Notes under the pieces: generated by a model
Told to the model about the DNA's origin: nothing
Databases searched by the model: none
What the model saw: the letters and a program-made list of their open reading frames with translations, nothing else
Shown: in pieces, positions 49,184-57,967 of the stretch
Layout: each line of letters opens with the position of its first letter
Numbering within the stretch: position 1 is the stretch's first letter
Position numbers and translations under genes: made by a program
Assembly: GCF_039649665.1 (NCBI RefSeq)
Contig: NZ_JBDJAW010000026.1
Coordinates: forward strand, 57,023-121,022
Reading direction: 5' to 3'
Source of the DNA: Microbispora sp. ZYX-F-249
Lineage (GTDB): Bacteria > Actinomycetota > Actinomycetes > Streptosporangiales > Streptosporangiaceae
Length of the DNA stretch: 64,000 nt

Positions 49184-49202
49184 ACTTTCGGAGAGGCCCG
49201 GC

Positions 49203-51473
49203 ATGACGGACTACGGCCACGATCTGGCCTTCGGCACGTTCCTCACACCCCAGAACCAGGACCCCCAGGGGCCGGTCCGGCTCGCCCAGGTATCCGAGGC
49301 CGCCGGGCTGGATCTCGTGACGTTCCAGGACCATCCGTACCAGCCGGGGTTCCTGGACACCTGGACGCTGCTGTCCTGGGTGGCCGCGCGGACCGAGCGG
49401 ATCACCGTGTCGGGCAACGTGCTGAACCTGCCGCTGCGCCCGCCGGCGGTGCTGGCCCGGGCGGCGGCGTCGCTCGACCTGCTCTCCGGCGGCCGGTTCG
49501 CGCTCGGCATCGGCGCGGGTGGCTTCTGGGACGCGATCGCGTCGATGGGCGGCACGCGCCTGACCCCGGCCGAGTCCGTGACCGCGCTGGAGGAGGCCAT
49601 CGAGATCATCCGCGGCATCTGGGACATAGGCGAGCGCCGCGTCCTGCGCGTCGACGGGGCACACCACCGCGTCGCCGGGGCCAAGCGCGGCCCGGCCCCC
49701 GCGCACGACATCCCGATCTGGCTCGGCGCCTACAAGCCGCGCATGCTGCGCCTGGTGGCGAGCGCGGCGGACGGCTGGCTGCCCTCGCTCGCCTACCTGA
49801 AGGACGGCGACCTGCGGCGCGGCAACGAGGTCATCGACGAGGCCGCCGAGGAGGCCGGGCGCGACCCCGCTCAGGTGCGCCGCCTGCTGAACATCGGCGG
49901 CGCGGTCGCCGGCACCCGGGAGGGCTTCCTGCGGGGGCCGGTCGGGCAGTGGGTGGAGGAGCTGACCGCGCTGGCGCTGGAGGACGGCATCGGCACGTTC
50001 ATCCTGGGCACCGACGACCCCCGGCTCATCCAGGTGTACGGCGAGGAGATCGCCCCCGCCGTCCGGGACGCGGTGGCGCGTGAGCGGGCGGCCACCGGCA
50101 CCGTCCCCGCGGCCGCCCGCCGCGGAGCGGCCGCGCTCGCACTGCGCCGCGACGGGATCGACTACGACAAGGTCCCGGTGAGCCTCGCGGCCGGCGCCGT
50201 CGAGCCCGGCGACCGCTCGTACGAGTCCGTGCGGCACAACTACCTGCGCGCCGGGTCCCCCGGCCTGGTGCTGCGCCCCCGGACCGTCGACCAGGTCGTC
50301 GAGGGGCTCGCGTACGCCCGCTCCCAGGACGTGCCGCTCGGCGTTCGCTCCGGCGGGCACGGGATCAGCGGCCGGTCCACGAACGACGGCGGCATCGTGC
50401 TGGACGTCGGCGCGCTCGGCGCCGTCGAGGTCGTCGACCCGGCCACGCGCCGGGTGCGGCTGGGCGCGGGCGCGACCTGGGGCGCGGTCGCCGAGGCCCT
50501 GACGCCGCGCGGATGGGCGATCAGCTCGGGCGACTACGGCGGCGTGGGCGTGGGCGGCCTCGCGACCACGGGCGGGATCGGCCTGCTCGGGCGCAGGTTC
50601 GGCCTGACCATCGACCACGTCGTCGCCGCGCAGGTCGTGACCGCCGACGGGCGGGTGCTGCACGCCTCACGCGAGGAGAACCCCGACCTGTTCTGGGGCC
50701 TGCGCGGCGCCGGGGGCAATCTCGGGGTGGTGACCTGGGTCGAGATCGAGGCGATGGAGCTCGGCGACGTCGTCTTCTCCCAGATGACCCTGGACGCCCG
50801 CGACACGGCCGGGCTGCTCGAGCGCTGGGGTGCGGCCGTGGAGAAGGCGCCGCGCGAGCTGACCAGCTTCCTGATCCTGTCCCCGCCGCGTCGCGGCCAG
50901 GACGCGGTCGCCCAGCTCATGACCGTCTACGCCGGCGCGGACACCACCGCCGCGGTGCACGAGCTGGAGCGGCTCGCCGAGGCCGGCCCGCTGCTGGGGC
51001 ACCAGGGATACGTGCTGCCCTATTCGGGCGTGGTGCAGCCGGCCGACAGGCACCACACCGGCGGCGGCGACCCGGCCGTACGCTCCGGCCTGGTCACGCA
51101 CCTGGACGGCGACGTGAGCCGCGCCTTCGAGAGGATCGCACGCTCCGGGCTGTCCTACTTCCTGCAGATACGCGCCACCGGCGGCGCCGCGCACGATTTG
51201 GCTCCCGACGCGACCGCCTATCCGCACCGGCACCAGAACTTCCTGCTCACCGCCATGGGCGCCGCGCAGCCGGCCCTGAATTCCGCGTGGGACGCCGAGG
51301 TGGCGCCGTTCACCGACGGCCTCTACCTGTCCTTCGACACCGACACCCGGCCCGAGCGGCTCGTCGACGCGTTCGGTGAAACCAACCTCGCCCGGCTCCG
51401 GCAGGTCAAACGCGCCTACGACCCGGACAACGTGTTCCGCGCCAACTTCCCCGTCGAGCCCGCCGGCGACTGA
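49203..51473 (+). CDS. LLM flavin oxidoreductase fused to a berberine-bridge-type FAD oxidase
   Basis: 756 residues. Residues 1-310 are an LLM/bacterial-luciferase-like enzyme (LAFGTFLTPQNQ, SVTALEEAIEIIRGIWDIGE, HDIPIWLGAYKPRMLRLVAS). From about 345 to 756 is a PCMH FAD domain (LVLRPRTVDQVVEGLAYARS, GVRSGGHGISGRSTNDGGIV with the flavin-linking His, FWGLRGAGGNLGVVTWVEIE) ending in the BBE signature YDPDNVFRANFPV. Two flavoenzymes in one chain suggest paired hydroxylation and oxidation of one substrate. ATG 49203 has CGGAGAGG upstream. Confidence 0.88.
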   Translation: MTDYGHDLAFGTFLTPQNQDPQGPVRLAQVSEAAGLDLVTFQDHPYQPGFLDTWTLLSWVAARTERITVSGNVLNLPLRPPAVLARAAASLDLLSGGRFALGIGAGGFWDAIASMGGTRLTPAESVTALEEAIEIIRGIWDIGERRVLRVDGAHHRVAGAKRGPAPAHDIPIWLGAYKPRMLRLVASAADGWLPSLAYLKDGDLRRGNEVIDEAAEEAGRDPAQVRRLLNIGGAVAGTREGFLRGPVGQWVEELTALALEDGIGTFILGTDDPRLIQVYGEEIAPAVRDAVARERAATGTVPAAARRGAAALALRRDGIDYDKVPVSLAAGAVEPGDRSYESVRHNYLRAGSPGLVLRPRTVDQVVEGLAYARSQDVPLGVRSGGHGISGRSTNDGGIVLDVGALGAVEVVDPATRRVRLGAGATWGAVAEALTPRGWAISSGDYGGVGVGGLATTGGIGLLGRRFGLTIDHVVAAQVVTADGRVLHASREENPDLFWGLRGAGGNLGVVTWVEIEAMELGDVVFSQMTLDARDTAGLLERWGAAVEKAPRELTSFLILSPPRRGQDAVAQLMTVYAGADTTAAVHELERLAEAGPLLGHQGYVLPYSGVVQPADRHHTGGGDPAVRSGLVTHLDGDVSRAFERIARSGLSYFLQIRATGGAAHDLAPDATAYPHRHQNFLLTAMGAAQPALNSAWDAEVAPFTDGLYLSFDTDTRPERLVDAFGETNLARLRQVKRAYDPDNVFRANFPVEPAGD

Positions 51474-51514
51474 GCATCGTGCGAGTGATCCATTCGCCGA
51501 CTACCCTTCCGGAC

Positions 51515-52687
51515 ATGGCTGCCCGGAGACCGACCTCGCCCCCGCGGCCGATCGCACCGGGGGACGTCGTGGCGACGTTCTCCGAGTCTCTCGGCGCGTG
51601 GACGGCCGCGCAGATCACCGACCTCAACCCGGACTGGCGGACGGCGGGGGTGCTCGAGCTGGACTGGTCGGGGCCGGAGCCCGCCTCGGTGGCGGACCTC
51701 GGCGAGGTGTCGCCCCTGGTGCTGACGCATGCCAACTGGGCCGACAGCCTGTCCCACTGCAATTACGAGTGGGTCCTTCCGCGCAGCTACAAGGTCATCG
51801 GCTCGTTGCCGCTGCTGTGCGCCACACCCTCACAGAGCTACTCCACAGGCTGGCGGCTCGGCGACCAGCTCGCGCGGCAGAGGCGCTGGGACAGGGGCGA
51901 GCGGGGCCCCTGTCCGGATCCGCGCGAGATGATCACCACAGGCGCCGATTTCGGCCGGATGACGAGCGACCCCGGTGAACCGCGCCGGGACATTCGTCGC
52001 CTGCGCGTCACCGAGGTCGAGTCGCTCGATTGCGACCGGCTCGCCGAGCGCTTTCCCGAGCTGAGGACGCTCTGCCTGTCCGGCGACCTCGGCCTGCTCG
52101 TCCACGCGTCGGGTCTCAACCGGCTGGCATCGCTTCGAGAGCTGTGGATCACCGATCTCTTCGGCATGAGCGCGTCCGATGCGCTGCTGCCCGAACGCGT
52201 TCCCGCGCTGGAGTTCGTGTGCCTGCACAGCATCCCGCACGAGTACGCCGTGGCGATGCGGTCGAGATGGCGCCCCCAGGTCGCGTACGGCACCTACGTC
52301 GACATCACCGCCGCCCGCAAACCCGAATGGGTCGCGGACAACCGCGGCAACCCGTTGCGCGACTGGGACGGTCGCGAGCAGATCAGCGGTACCTGCTTCA
52401 AGAAGGCCGTGGCGCAGTACAGGAAGACGCGGGCGGCACTGATCGCGGCGCTTTCCGACGGCTCTCAGGAGGACCGGCCGGCCCGGCTGCACGAGATCGG
52501 CCGCGAGTACGGCGAGGGCTTCAACCTGCTCGACCGCCGGACGGGGTTCATCGAGACGGTGGAACGCGAGGAACTCTTCGCCGCCCTCGACGTCATGGTG
52601 AGCGACGCCGAAGAGGCTCTCGGCGTGCGGCTCGAATCGGCGGCGGACATGCTCGCGGCCGGCGTGGACTCCGTACGCGACTGGTAG
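51515..52687 (+). CDS. hypothetical protein
   Basis: 390 residues, soluble, acidic. The middle reads like degenerate leucine-rich repeats (LAERFPELRTLCLSGDLGLL, LNRLASLRELWITDLFG, LPERVPALEFVCLHSIP). The C-terminus is helical (KKAVAQYRKTRAALIAALSD, REELFAALDVMVSDAEEALG). No family name recognised. ATG 51515 is chosen; earlier GTGs (51479, 51485) are in frame. Confidence 0.65.
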   Translation: MAARRPTSPPRPIAPGDVVATFSESLGAWTAAQITDLNPDWRTAGVLELDWSGPEPASVADLGEVSPLVLTHANWADSLSHCNYEWVLPRSYKVIGSLPLLCATPSQSYSTGWRLGDQLARQRRWDRGERGPCPDPREMITTGADFGRMTSDPGEPRRDIRRLRVTEVESLDCDRLAERFPELRTLCLSGDLGLLVHASGLNRLASLRELWITDLFGMSASDALLPERVPALEFVCLHSIPHEYAVAMRSRWRPQVAYGTYVDITAARKPEWVADNRGNPLRDWDGREQISGTCFKKAVAQYRKTRAALIAALSDGSQEDRPARLHEIGREYGEGFNLLDRRTGFIETVEREELFAALDVMVSDAEEALGVRLESAADMLAAGVDSVRDW

Positions 52688-52703
52688 AGCGCCTCCCGGC
52701 GGG

Positions 52704-52753
52704 GTGTCAGGCCCGGTGGAAGCGGGCCGTGTCAGGCCCGGTGGAAGCGGGCC
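52704..52753. repeat. exact 25-bp tandem duplication
   Basis: Two identical units start GTGTCAGGCCCGG at 52704 and 52729. The second contains the last codons and stop of the WYL gene, so the unit duplicates a gene 3' end. Identity suggests it is recent. Confidence 0.85.
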
Positions 52754-53685
52754 GCCCACTCACGGAGCTCGTCGCGCAGTTCGGGCGGGGCGAGGACGCG
52801 GAACTCCACGCCGGCCATGCCCAATGCCATGGCCGGCCAGTGCAGGGAGTGGGTGACCATCCGGATGCGGCAGCGTCCGGCGTCGACCTCCTCGACCGTG
52901 CACCAGTGCCCGACCCGCCGGCGCACCGTGACCGCCGGAGCCTCGACGAGCGCCTCCACCCGGTACGGACGGGGCAGGTTGTCCATGGCGGCGCGGACGA
53001 ACTCGGCGGCGTCGGCGGCGGGCAGGGCCCGGGGACGAAACCGGGAGCCGGTCCCCTCCGGCTCGACCAGCCGGTCGACCCGGAAATTCCGCCAGTCGTG
53101 CCGGGTGAGGTCGTAGGCGACCAGGTACCAGCGGCGGCCGAGACGGACCAGCCGGTGCGGCTCGACGTGCCGGTCGGTCCGCCGGCCGTCCGCGGGGGTG
53201 TAGGTGAAGCGAAGCCGTTCATGGTCCCGGCACGCCAGCGCGACCGTGGTGAGCACGTCCGGATCGACGCTCGTCGCGGCCTGGCCGTCCCACCCGGCGG
53301 GCACGGTCATCGTGCGCAGCGCCTCGACCCGGTGCCGCAGCCGGGTGGGCATCACCTGCACCACCTTGGCCAGCACCCGCACCGAGGACTCGGCGATGCC
53401 CTCCACCGCCCCCTGGACGGCGGTCTGCAGTCCCACGGCCAGCGCGACCGCCTCCTCGTCGTCGATCACCAGCGGCGGCAGCGCGGCGCCCGCGGCGAGC
53501 TGGTAACCGCCGTCGACACCGCGCTGCGCCTGGACCGGATAGCCCAGCTCACGCAGCCGCTCGATGTCCCGGCGCAGGGTGCGTACGGAGACTCCGAGCC
53601 GTTCGGCCAGTTCGCCGCCCTGCCAGTAGCGGTGGGTCTGCAGCAGGGAGAGCAGCCGCAGCGTCCGCGTGCTGGTGTTCGCCAT
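52732..53685 (-). CDS. WYL-domain transcriptional regulator (YafY type)
   Basis: 317 residues. HTH_11 domain (RTLRLLSLLQTHRYWQGGEL AERLGVSVRTLRRDIERLRE), then a WYL domain (RFTYTPADGRRTDRHVEPHR LVRLGRRWYLVAYDLTRHDW) and a C-terminal WCX region. Divergent from the DinB-like gene, a frequent pairing. Ligand unknown. Confidence 0.9.
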   Translation of the reverse strand: MANTSTRTLRLLSLLQTHRYWQGGELAERLGVSVRTLRRDIERLRELGYPVQAQRGVDGGYQLAAGAALPPLVIDDEEAVALAVGLQTAVQGAVEGIAESSVRVLAKVVQVMPTRLRHRVEALRTMTVPAGWDGQAATSVDPDVLTTVALACRDHERLRFTYTPADGRRTDRHVEPHRLVRLGRRWYLVAYDLTRHDWRNFRVDRLVEPEGTGSRFRPRALPAADAAEFVRAAMDNLPRPYRVEALVEAPAVTVRRRVGHWCTVEEVDAGRCRIRMVTHSLHWPAMALGMAGVEFRVLAPPELRDELREWAARFHRA

Positions 53686-53780
53686 GGACGCGATTGTCTC
53701 GTCGATTCAGGTCAAAAAGTGACCGTTATCGCTCCTAGCGTGGTTCTCGACCGAAGCGGACCAACGAAAGGCGGACGACT

Positions 53781-54338
53781 GTGACCGTCAACGAGCTGAG
53801 CACCCCCGGCCTCACCGACGCACCGGCCATCACCGGTGAGCGCGCGGACCTGCTGGCGGCATTGGCCCAGGCCCGGCACTTCCTGCGCTTCACGACCCGG
53901 GACCTGACCGACGAGCAGGCCGCGCAGCGGACCACCGCCAGTGAGCTCTGCCTGGGCGGGCTGATCAAGCACGTCACCCTGGTCGAGCGGAGCTGGGCGG
54001 CCTTCATCCTGGACGGCCCCTCGGCGATGGGCGACGCCTCGGCCATGAGCGAGGCCGACCGCGCCTGGTGGGCCGACCAGTTCCGGATGCTGCCCGATGA
54101 GACACTCGCCGGTCTGCTGGCCGACTACGCCGAGGTGGCCCGCCGTACGGACGAGCTGGTGGCCACCCTGCCCGACCTGGACGCGACCCAGCCGCTGCCG
54201 AAGGCCCCGTGGTTCGAGGCCGGCGCGCGATGGTCGGCCCGCCGGGTGCTGATGCAGATCGTCTCCGAGACCGCCCAGCACGCCGGCCACGCCGACATCA
54301 TCCGCGAGTCCCTGGACGGCGCCAAGAGCATGGGCTGA
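53781..54338 (+). CDS. DinB/DUF664 family protein
   Basis: 185 residues, four-helix bundle pattern: ADLLAALAQARHFLRFTTRD, LGGLIKHVTLVERSWAAFIL (metal His), SETAQHAGHADIIRESLDGA (HxxxH-like). Members include metal-dependent thiol-related enzymes; specific activity unknown. Controlled probably by the divergent WYL regulator. GTG-like alternatives are not needed. Confidence 0.85.
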   Translation: MTVNELSTPGLTDAPAITGERADLLAALAQARHFLRFTTRDLTDEQAAQRTTASELCLGGLIKHVTLVERSWAAFILDGPSAMGDASAMSEADRAWWADQFRMLPDETLAGLLADYAEVARRTDELVATLPDLDATQPLPKAPWFEAGARWSARRVLMQIVSETAQHAGHADIIRESLDGAKSMG

Positions 54339-54353
54339 CACGCGATCCCGAAA

Positions 54354-54384
54354 CGGGCAGGCCCTTTCCCCGGGAGCCTGCCCG
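54354..54384 (+). terminator. terminator after the DinB-like gene
   Basis: CGGGCAGGC...GCCTGCCCG, perfect 9-bp stem, 13-base loop, no U-run. Confidence 0.6.
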
Positions 54385-54428
54385 CGACCATTCCCGGCAC
54401 GGCGATCACGGCCCTATGGTGCTTCTTC

Positions 54429-54905
54429 ATGACTGAGTCGCTACGGCTGGCGCCGATCACCCCCGCCAACGTCGAGACGGCCATGGCCGTCAGAGTCCGC
54501 CCCGACCAGGAGCGCTTCGTCTCGCCGGTGGCGAAGTCCCTGGCCGAGGCCTACGTACAGCCGCAGGTGGCCTGGCCCCGCCTCGTCCTCGACGGCGATC
54601 GTCCGGTCGGGTTCCTGATGGCCTTCATCGACATCGATTGGGACGGCAGGGGCGTCGACTTCCGGTCGGGCTTGTGGCGCCTCAACGTGACACCCGAGGC
54701 TCAGGGGCGGGGCGTCGGCCGGTTCGCCGTCAGGGCCGTGGCCGCCGAAATCGAGCGCCGCGGCGCCACCCGCATGTACGTCACGTGGGAGCCGGCGGAA
54801 GACGGGCCCGAAGGTTTCTACCGCAGGCTCGGGTTCCGGCTCACGGGCGAGGAAAGCGGTGGCCAGAGAGTCGGAGTGCTGGACCTGGCCCGAGGAGTGT
54901 CTTAG
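54429..54905 (+). CDS. GNAT family N-acetyltransferase
   Basis: 158 residues. PVGFLMAFIDID and LWRLNVTPEAQGRGVGRFAV (acetyl-CoA-binding R/QxxGxG) and EGFYRRLGFRLTGE. Similar in layout to spermidine/diamine acetyltransferases (BltD-like), but the substrate is not established. Confidence 0.85.
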   Translation: MTESLRLAPITPANVETAMAVRVRPDQERFVSPVAKSLAEAYVQPQVAWPRLVLDGDRPVGFLMAFIDIDWDGRGVDFRSGLWRLNVTPEAQGRGVGRFAVRAVAAEIERRGATRMYVTWEPAEDGPEGFYRRLGFRLTGEESGGQRVGVLDLARGVS

Positions 54906-54979
54906 CAGCGGGTTGACGCCAAGGGGGCGGACGGCGAGCCGGTCACCGCGTGAGCCTTCGCGCTGACGACGGCGGGCGT

Positions 54980-55137
54980 TCAATCGGTCAGTCGGGCCGC
55001 CGCCTTCCGCGCTGCTCGCAGGATCTCTTCGGACAGAGGGGAGCCCGCCGTCACCCGCGCGAGCAGGAGGGCGCCCACGAGCGTGGACAGAGCCGCCAGC
55101 CCGGCGTCCTCGGGGGCGATCCATCCGGCCATGTCGC
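54980..55137 (-). pseudogene. TetR regulator C-terminal remnant
   Basis: Minus strand reads DMAGWIAPEDAGLAALSTLV GALLLARVTAGSPLSEEILR AARKAAARLTD then stop: the C-terminal effector helices of a TetR protein. The DNA-binding part is missing; upstream sequence changes into a hydrolase fragment on the other strand. Confidence 0.65.
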
Positions 55138-55412
55138 GGCCGGCGAGATCCCGGACGCGTTCCAGCGAGCGCTGGCCGCCCAGGACGACGAGGCGTACAC
55201 CACCTCCCTGCGGGAGATCCTCCCGGCATACTTCGCCGACTACTGGACCCAGCAGCAGGACCCGGAGCCGATGCGCGCCGCCCTGAACGCGTGGATCGAC
55301 CCGATGCACGGCGAGGAGCCCGTGCCGTTCGACGTGCGGGACGAACTCGGCGCACTCGATGTCCCGGCACTGATCATCGCCGGTGTGCACGACTTCTTCG
55401 GCGGCACGCGCT
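55138..55412 (+). pseudogene. alpha/beta-hydrolase internal fragment
   Basis: Plus strand reads GEIPDAFQRALAAQDDEAYT, PAYFADYWTQQQDPEPMRAA, DELGALDVPALIIAGVHDFF, the cap and Asp-loop part of an alpha/beta hydrolase (peptidase/esterase type). Neither the nucleophile part nor the final His is present. It is truncated at both ends. Confidence 0.65.
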
Positions 55413-55579
55413 GCACGGATAATCCACAAGGACGCCGGACGATCGGGACAAAGGCAACTACCTTGACTCAAATCGGTTGTTCTTTTTGTCCGGTCTTGTC
55501 GAAATGCGGCAATCAAGCCAGAATCAGTTCAGCCTTCAACTACTTGGTTGGAGGGGCAACTGCATTGATGAGGAGAGGC

Positions 55580-56011
55580 ATGAAGCGCACCATCTCCGTT
55601 CTCGCCGTCGCCACCGGCGTCCTCGGCGCCACGCTCACCGGGGTCGGTCCCGCGTCCGCGGCCGCCTCCGCAGTCGACTGCTCCACGGGCGGATACACCC
55701 GGGTTGTGAACAGCTATGTCCCCACCAACGTCCAGCGGCCGGCGGTGGACGGTCACAGCTACAACATCGGCGGTCCGCTGGCGTACACGTACGAGGTGTG
55801 TCTCGACATCCCGGACACCTCGACATTCACCATCGAGGTGCGGAGCTGGAACAACGGGACACAAAGCGTGTTCGTGGACGACCGGCCCGGGGACAAGGTC
55901 TTCCGCTACTCCCTCGACCCCAACAGCTTCTGGCAGGTCTACGGCACGATGACCGGGCCCGACAGCACCTACATCTACTACACCTGGAACGAGAAGCAGC
56001 TCCCGGCCTGA
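55580..56011 (+). CDS. secreted protein of unknown function
   Basis: 143 residues. Sec signal peptide MKRTISVLAVATGVLGATLT with cleavage near PASAAA. The mature part has a Cys pair (DCSTGG, EVCLD) and is rich in aromatic beta strands (TFTIEVRSWNNGTQSVFVDD, SFWQVYGTMTGPDSTYIYYT). AGGAGAGG precedes ATG 55580. The frame stays open upstream through the hydrolase remnant, but the ribosome site and signal peptide define this start. Confidence 0.75.
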   Translation: MKRTISVLAVATGVLGATLTGVGPASAAASAVDCSTGGYTRVVNSYVPTNVQRPAVDGHSYNIGGPLAYTYEVCLDIPDTSTFTIEVRSWNNGTQSVFVDDRPGDKVFRYSLDPNSFWQVYGTMTGPDSTYIYYTWNEKQLPA

Positions 56012-56020
56012 CCCCGAACA

Positions 56021-56053
56021 GGCCGGCCGCCTCGCCCGGCGAGGCGGCCGGCC
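56021..56053. terminator. bidirectional terminator
   Basis: GGCCGGCCGCCTCG-CCCGG-CGAGGCGGCCGGCC: perfect 14-bp stem between two convergent genes. Confidence 0.8.
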
Positions 56054-56086
56054 CTGCCGCTCTCCAGCGGGTGAGCGGCGGCGGCC

Positions 56087-56929
56087 TCACCCCTTGAAGG
56101 CGCCGTTCATGATTCCGGCCACCATGCGCCGCCCGACGAAGACGAACAGCACGAGCAGCGGGAGGGTGGCGAGGAAGGAGCCGGACATGGCGAGCCCGAG
56201 GTCGATGTTGAAGCTGTTCTGCAGCGCTTTGATCGCGATCTGGACGGTGTACATCTCCGGCGACTTCAGCACCACGAACGGCCACAGGAAGTCGTTCCAG
56301 GCGGTGACGAAGCCCAGCAGGCCGAGCACGAAGGCGGCGGGACGTACCAGCGGGAACGCGATGTGCCAGAAGGTCTGCCAGGTCGACGCTCCGTCGATGC
56401 GGGCCGCCTGGAGGATCTCGTCGCTGATGGCGGACGATATGTGCTGGCGCATCCAGAAGATGCCGAAGGCGTTGGCCAGACCGGGAACGATCAGCGCCTG
56501 AAGCGTGTCCACCCAGCCCAGCGACGAGATGATCATGTACTGGGGGACGATGGCGAGCTGGGTCGGCACGGTCATCGTCAGGACGACGAACAGGAACAGC
56601 GCGTTGCGGCCGCGGAAGCGCATCTTGGCGAACGCGAAGCCCGCCAGCGCGCACAGCACCGCCTGGCCCACGCCGATCGACCCGGCCACGACCAGGCTGT
56701 TGACGATCGACCGGACGAACGGCACGGTCGAGAACACCAGGCCGGCGAGGTGGAAGAAGTTGCCGCCCGGCACGATCTCGGGCGGCAGCTTGATCGCCGT
56801 CGCGGTGTCGGTGGTGGCGACGATGAACATCCAGTACAGGGGGAACAGGCAGGCGAAGGCGGCGAGCGCCAGCAGCGCGTAGACCCACCATCGGACCCGA
56901 TCACCGGAGCGTGGCCTCGTCGTACGCAT
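56087..56929 (-). CDS. carbohydrate ABC transporter permease (MalG type)
   Basis: 280 residues, six membrane helices, EAA loop EILQAARIDGASTWQTFWHI AFPLVRP. Third gene of a MalE-F-G operon without its own ATPase, which in actinomycetes is usually the shared MsiK. Confidence 0.92.
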   Translation of the reverse strand: MRTTRPRSGDRVRWWVYALLALAAFACLFPLYWMFIVATTDTATAIKLPPEIVPGGNFFHLAGLVFSTVPFVRSIVNSLVVAGSIGVGQAVLCALAGFAFAKMRFRGRNALFLFVVLTMTVPTQLAIVPQYMIISSLGWVDTLQALIVPGLANAFGIFWMRQHISSAISDEILQAARIDGASTWQTFWHIAFPLVRPAAFVLGLLGFVTAWNDFLWPFVVLKSPEMYTVQIAIKALQNSFNIDLGLAMSGSFLATLPLLVLFVFVGRRMVAGIMNGAFKG

Positions 56930-56939
56930 GATCGCCCCC

Positions 56940-57896
56940 TCAGCCCTTGACCGGGCGGATCCGGGTGGACAGGAAGTAGTTGAGGCCGGCGAGCGCGACG
57001 ACCATCACGAAAAGCGCCACGCCGATCGCCGCGGCGTAGCCGAACTTGAACTGGGTGAACCCCTGCTCGAACAGGAAGAGCGTGAGCGTCTGGCACTGGC
57101 GGATCGGCCCGCAGGTATTGGCCGCGCCGCGGTTGATGAGCAGGGGCTCGGTGAAGATCTGCAGCCCGCCGATCGTCGAGGTCACGATCGTGAACACGAT
57201 GACCGGGCGTAACGCCGGGAGGGAGATGTGCAGGAACTGCCGCACGCCTCCGGCTCCGTCGACGGCGGCCGCCTCGTAGATCGCTCGGGGAACGGCCTGC
57301 AGGGAAGCCAGGTAGAGCAGGGTCGTGTAGCCGAACCACCGCCAGGTCACCATGACGGCGATCAGCACATGGCTGCCCGTCACCGACTGGACGAAGTCGA
57401 TGTGCTCGATGCCCACCAGGCTGAGCAGCCAGTTCAGCAACCCGTAGTCGCGGTCGAACATCTGGGCGAACACGATGGCGGTGGCGGCCACCGAGGTGAT
57501 GTACGGCACGAGCATCGTCATGCGGAAGAACACGGCCAGGCGCAGCCGTACGTGGTTGAGCATGTGCGCGAGCACGAGCGCGATCAGCAACTGCGGCACG
57601 GTGGACAGCAGCCAGATGCTCACGGTGTTGCGCGCCGCGTTCCAGAACCGCACGTCCCCGAGCAGCCGGCCGAAGTTGTCCAGGCCGATGAACACGTGCT
57701 CGCCGATCGGGTTCCAGTCGAACAGCGCCACGTAGAAGGTGAACAGCAGCGGGATGAGGCCGAACACCGCGAAGAGCACGAAGAACGGGGTGATGTAGGC
57801 GTAGGGGGCAAGGATCTCGGTGAAACCGCGCCGCGCCGCCTTCACCGGCGGGGCCGGGGGCAGGCCCGCCTTGGTGGGGCTGATACTCGTCGTCAC
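56940..57896 (-). CDS. carbohydrate ABC transporter permease (MalF type)
   Basis: 318 residues, six membrane helices, EAA loop AIYEAAAVDGAGGVRQFLHI SLPALRP. GTG 57896. Between the binding-protein and MalG-type genes. Confidence 0.92.
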   Translation of the reverse strand: MTTSISPTKAGLPPAPPVKAARRGFTEILAPYAYITPFFVLFAVFGLIPLLFTFYVALFDWNPIGEHVFIGLDNFGRLLGDVRFWNAARNTVSIWLLSTVPQLLIALVLAHMLNHVRLRLAVFFRMTMLVPYITSVAATAIVFAQMFDRDYGLLNWLLSLVGIEHIDFVQSVTGSHVLIAVMVTWRWFGYTTLLYLASLQAVPRAIYEAAAVDGAGGVRQFLHISLPALRPVIVFTIVTSTIGGLQIFTEPLLINRGAANTCGPIRQCQTLTLFLFEQGFTQFKFGYAAAIGVALFVMVVALAGLNYFLSTRIRPVKG

Positions 57897-57967
57897 GGTC
57901 TGCTCGCTTCCCCGCCGCCGGCGCGGGCCGTGGGGACGGCCCGTGCCGGCGGCGCACGTGAAAGTTC

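Noticed and set aside
55138..55579. One continuous protein from the hydrolase fragment into the secreted protein
   Set aside because: The frame is open by chance. The secreted protein has its own AGGAGAGG site and a clean signal peptide at 55580, which would be internal otherwise.
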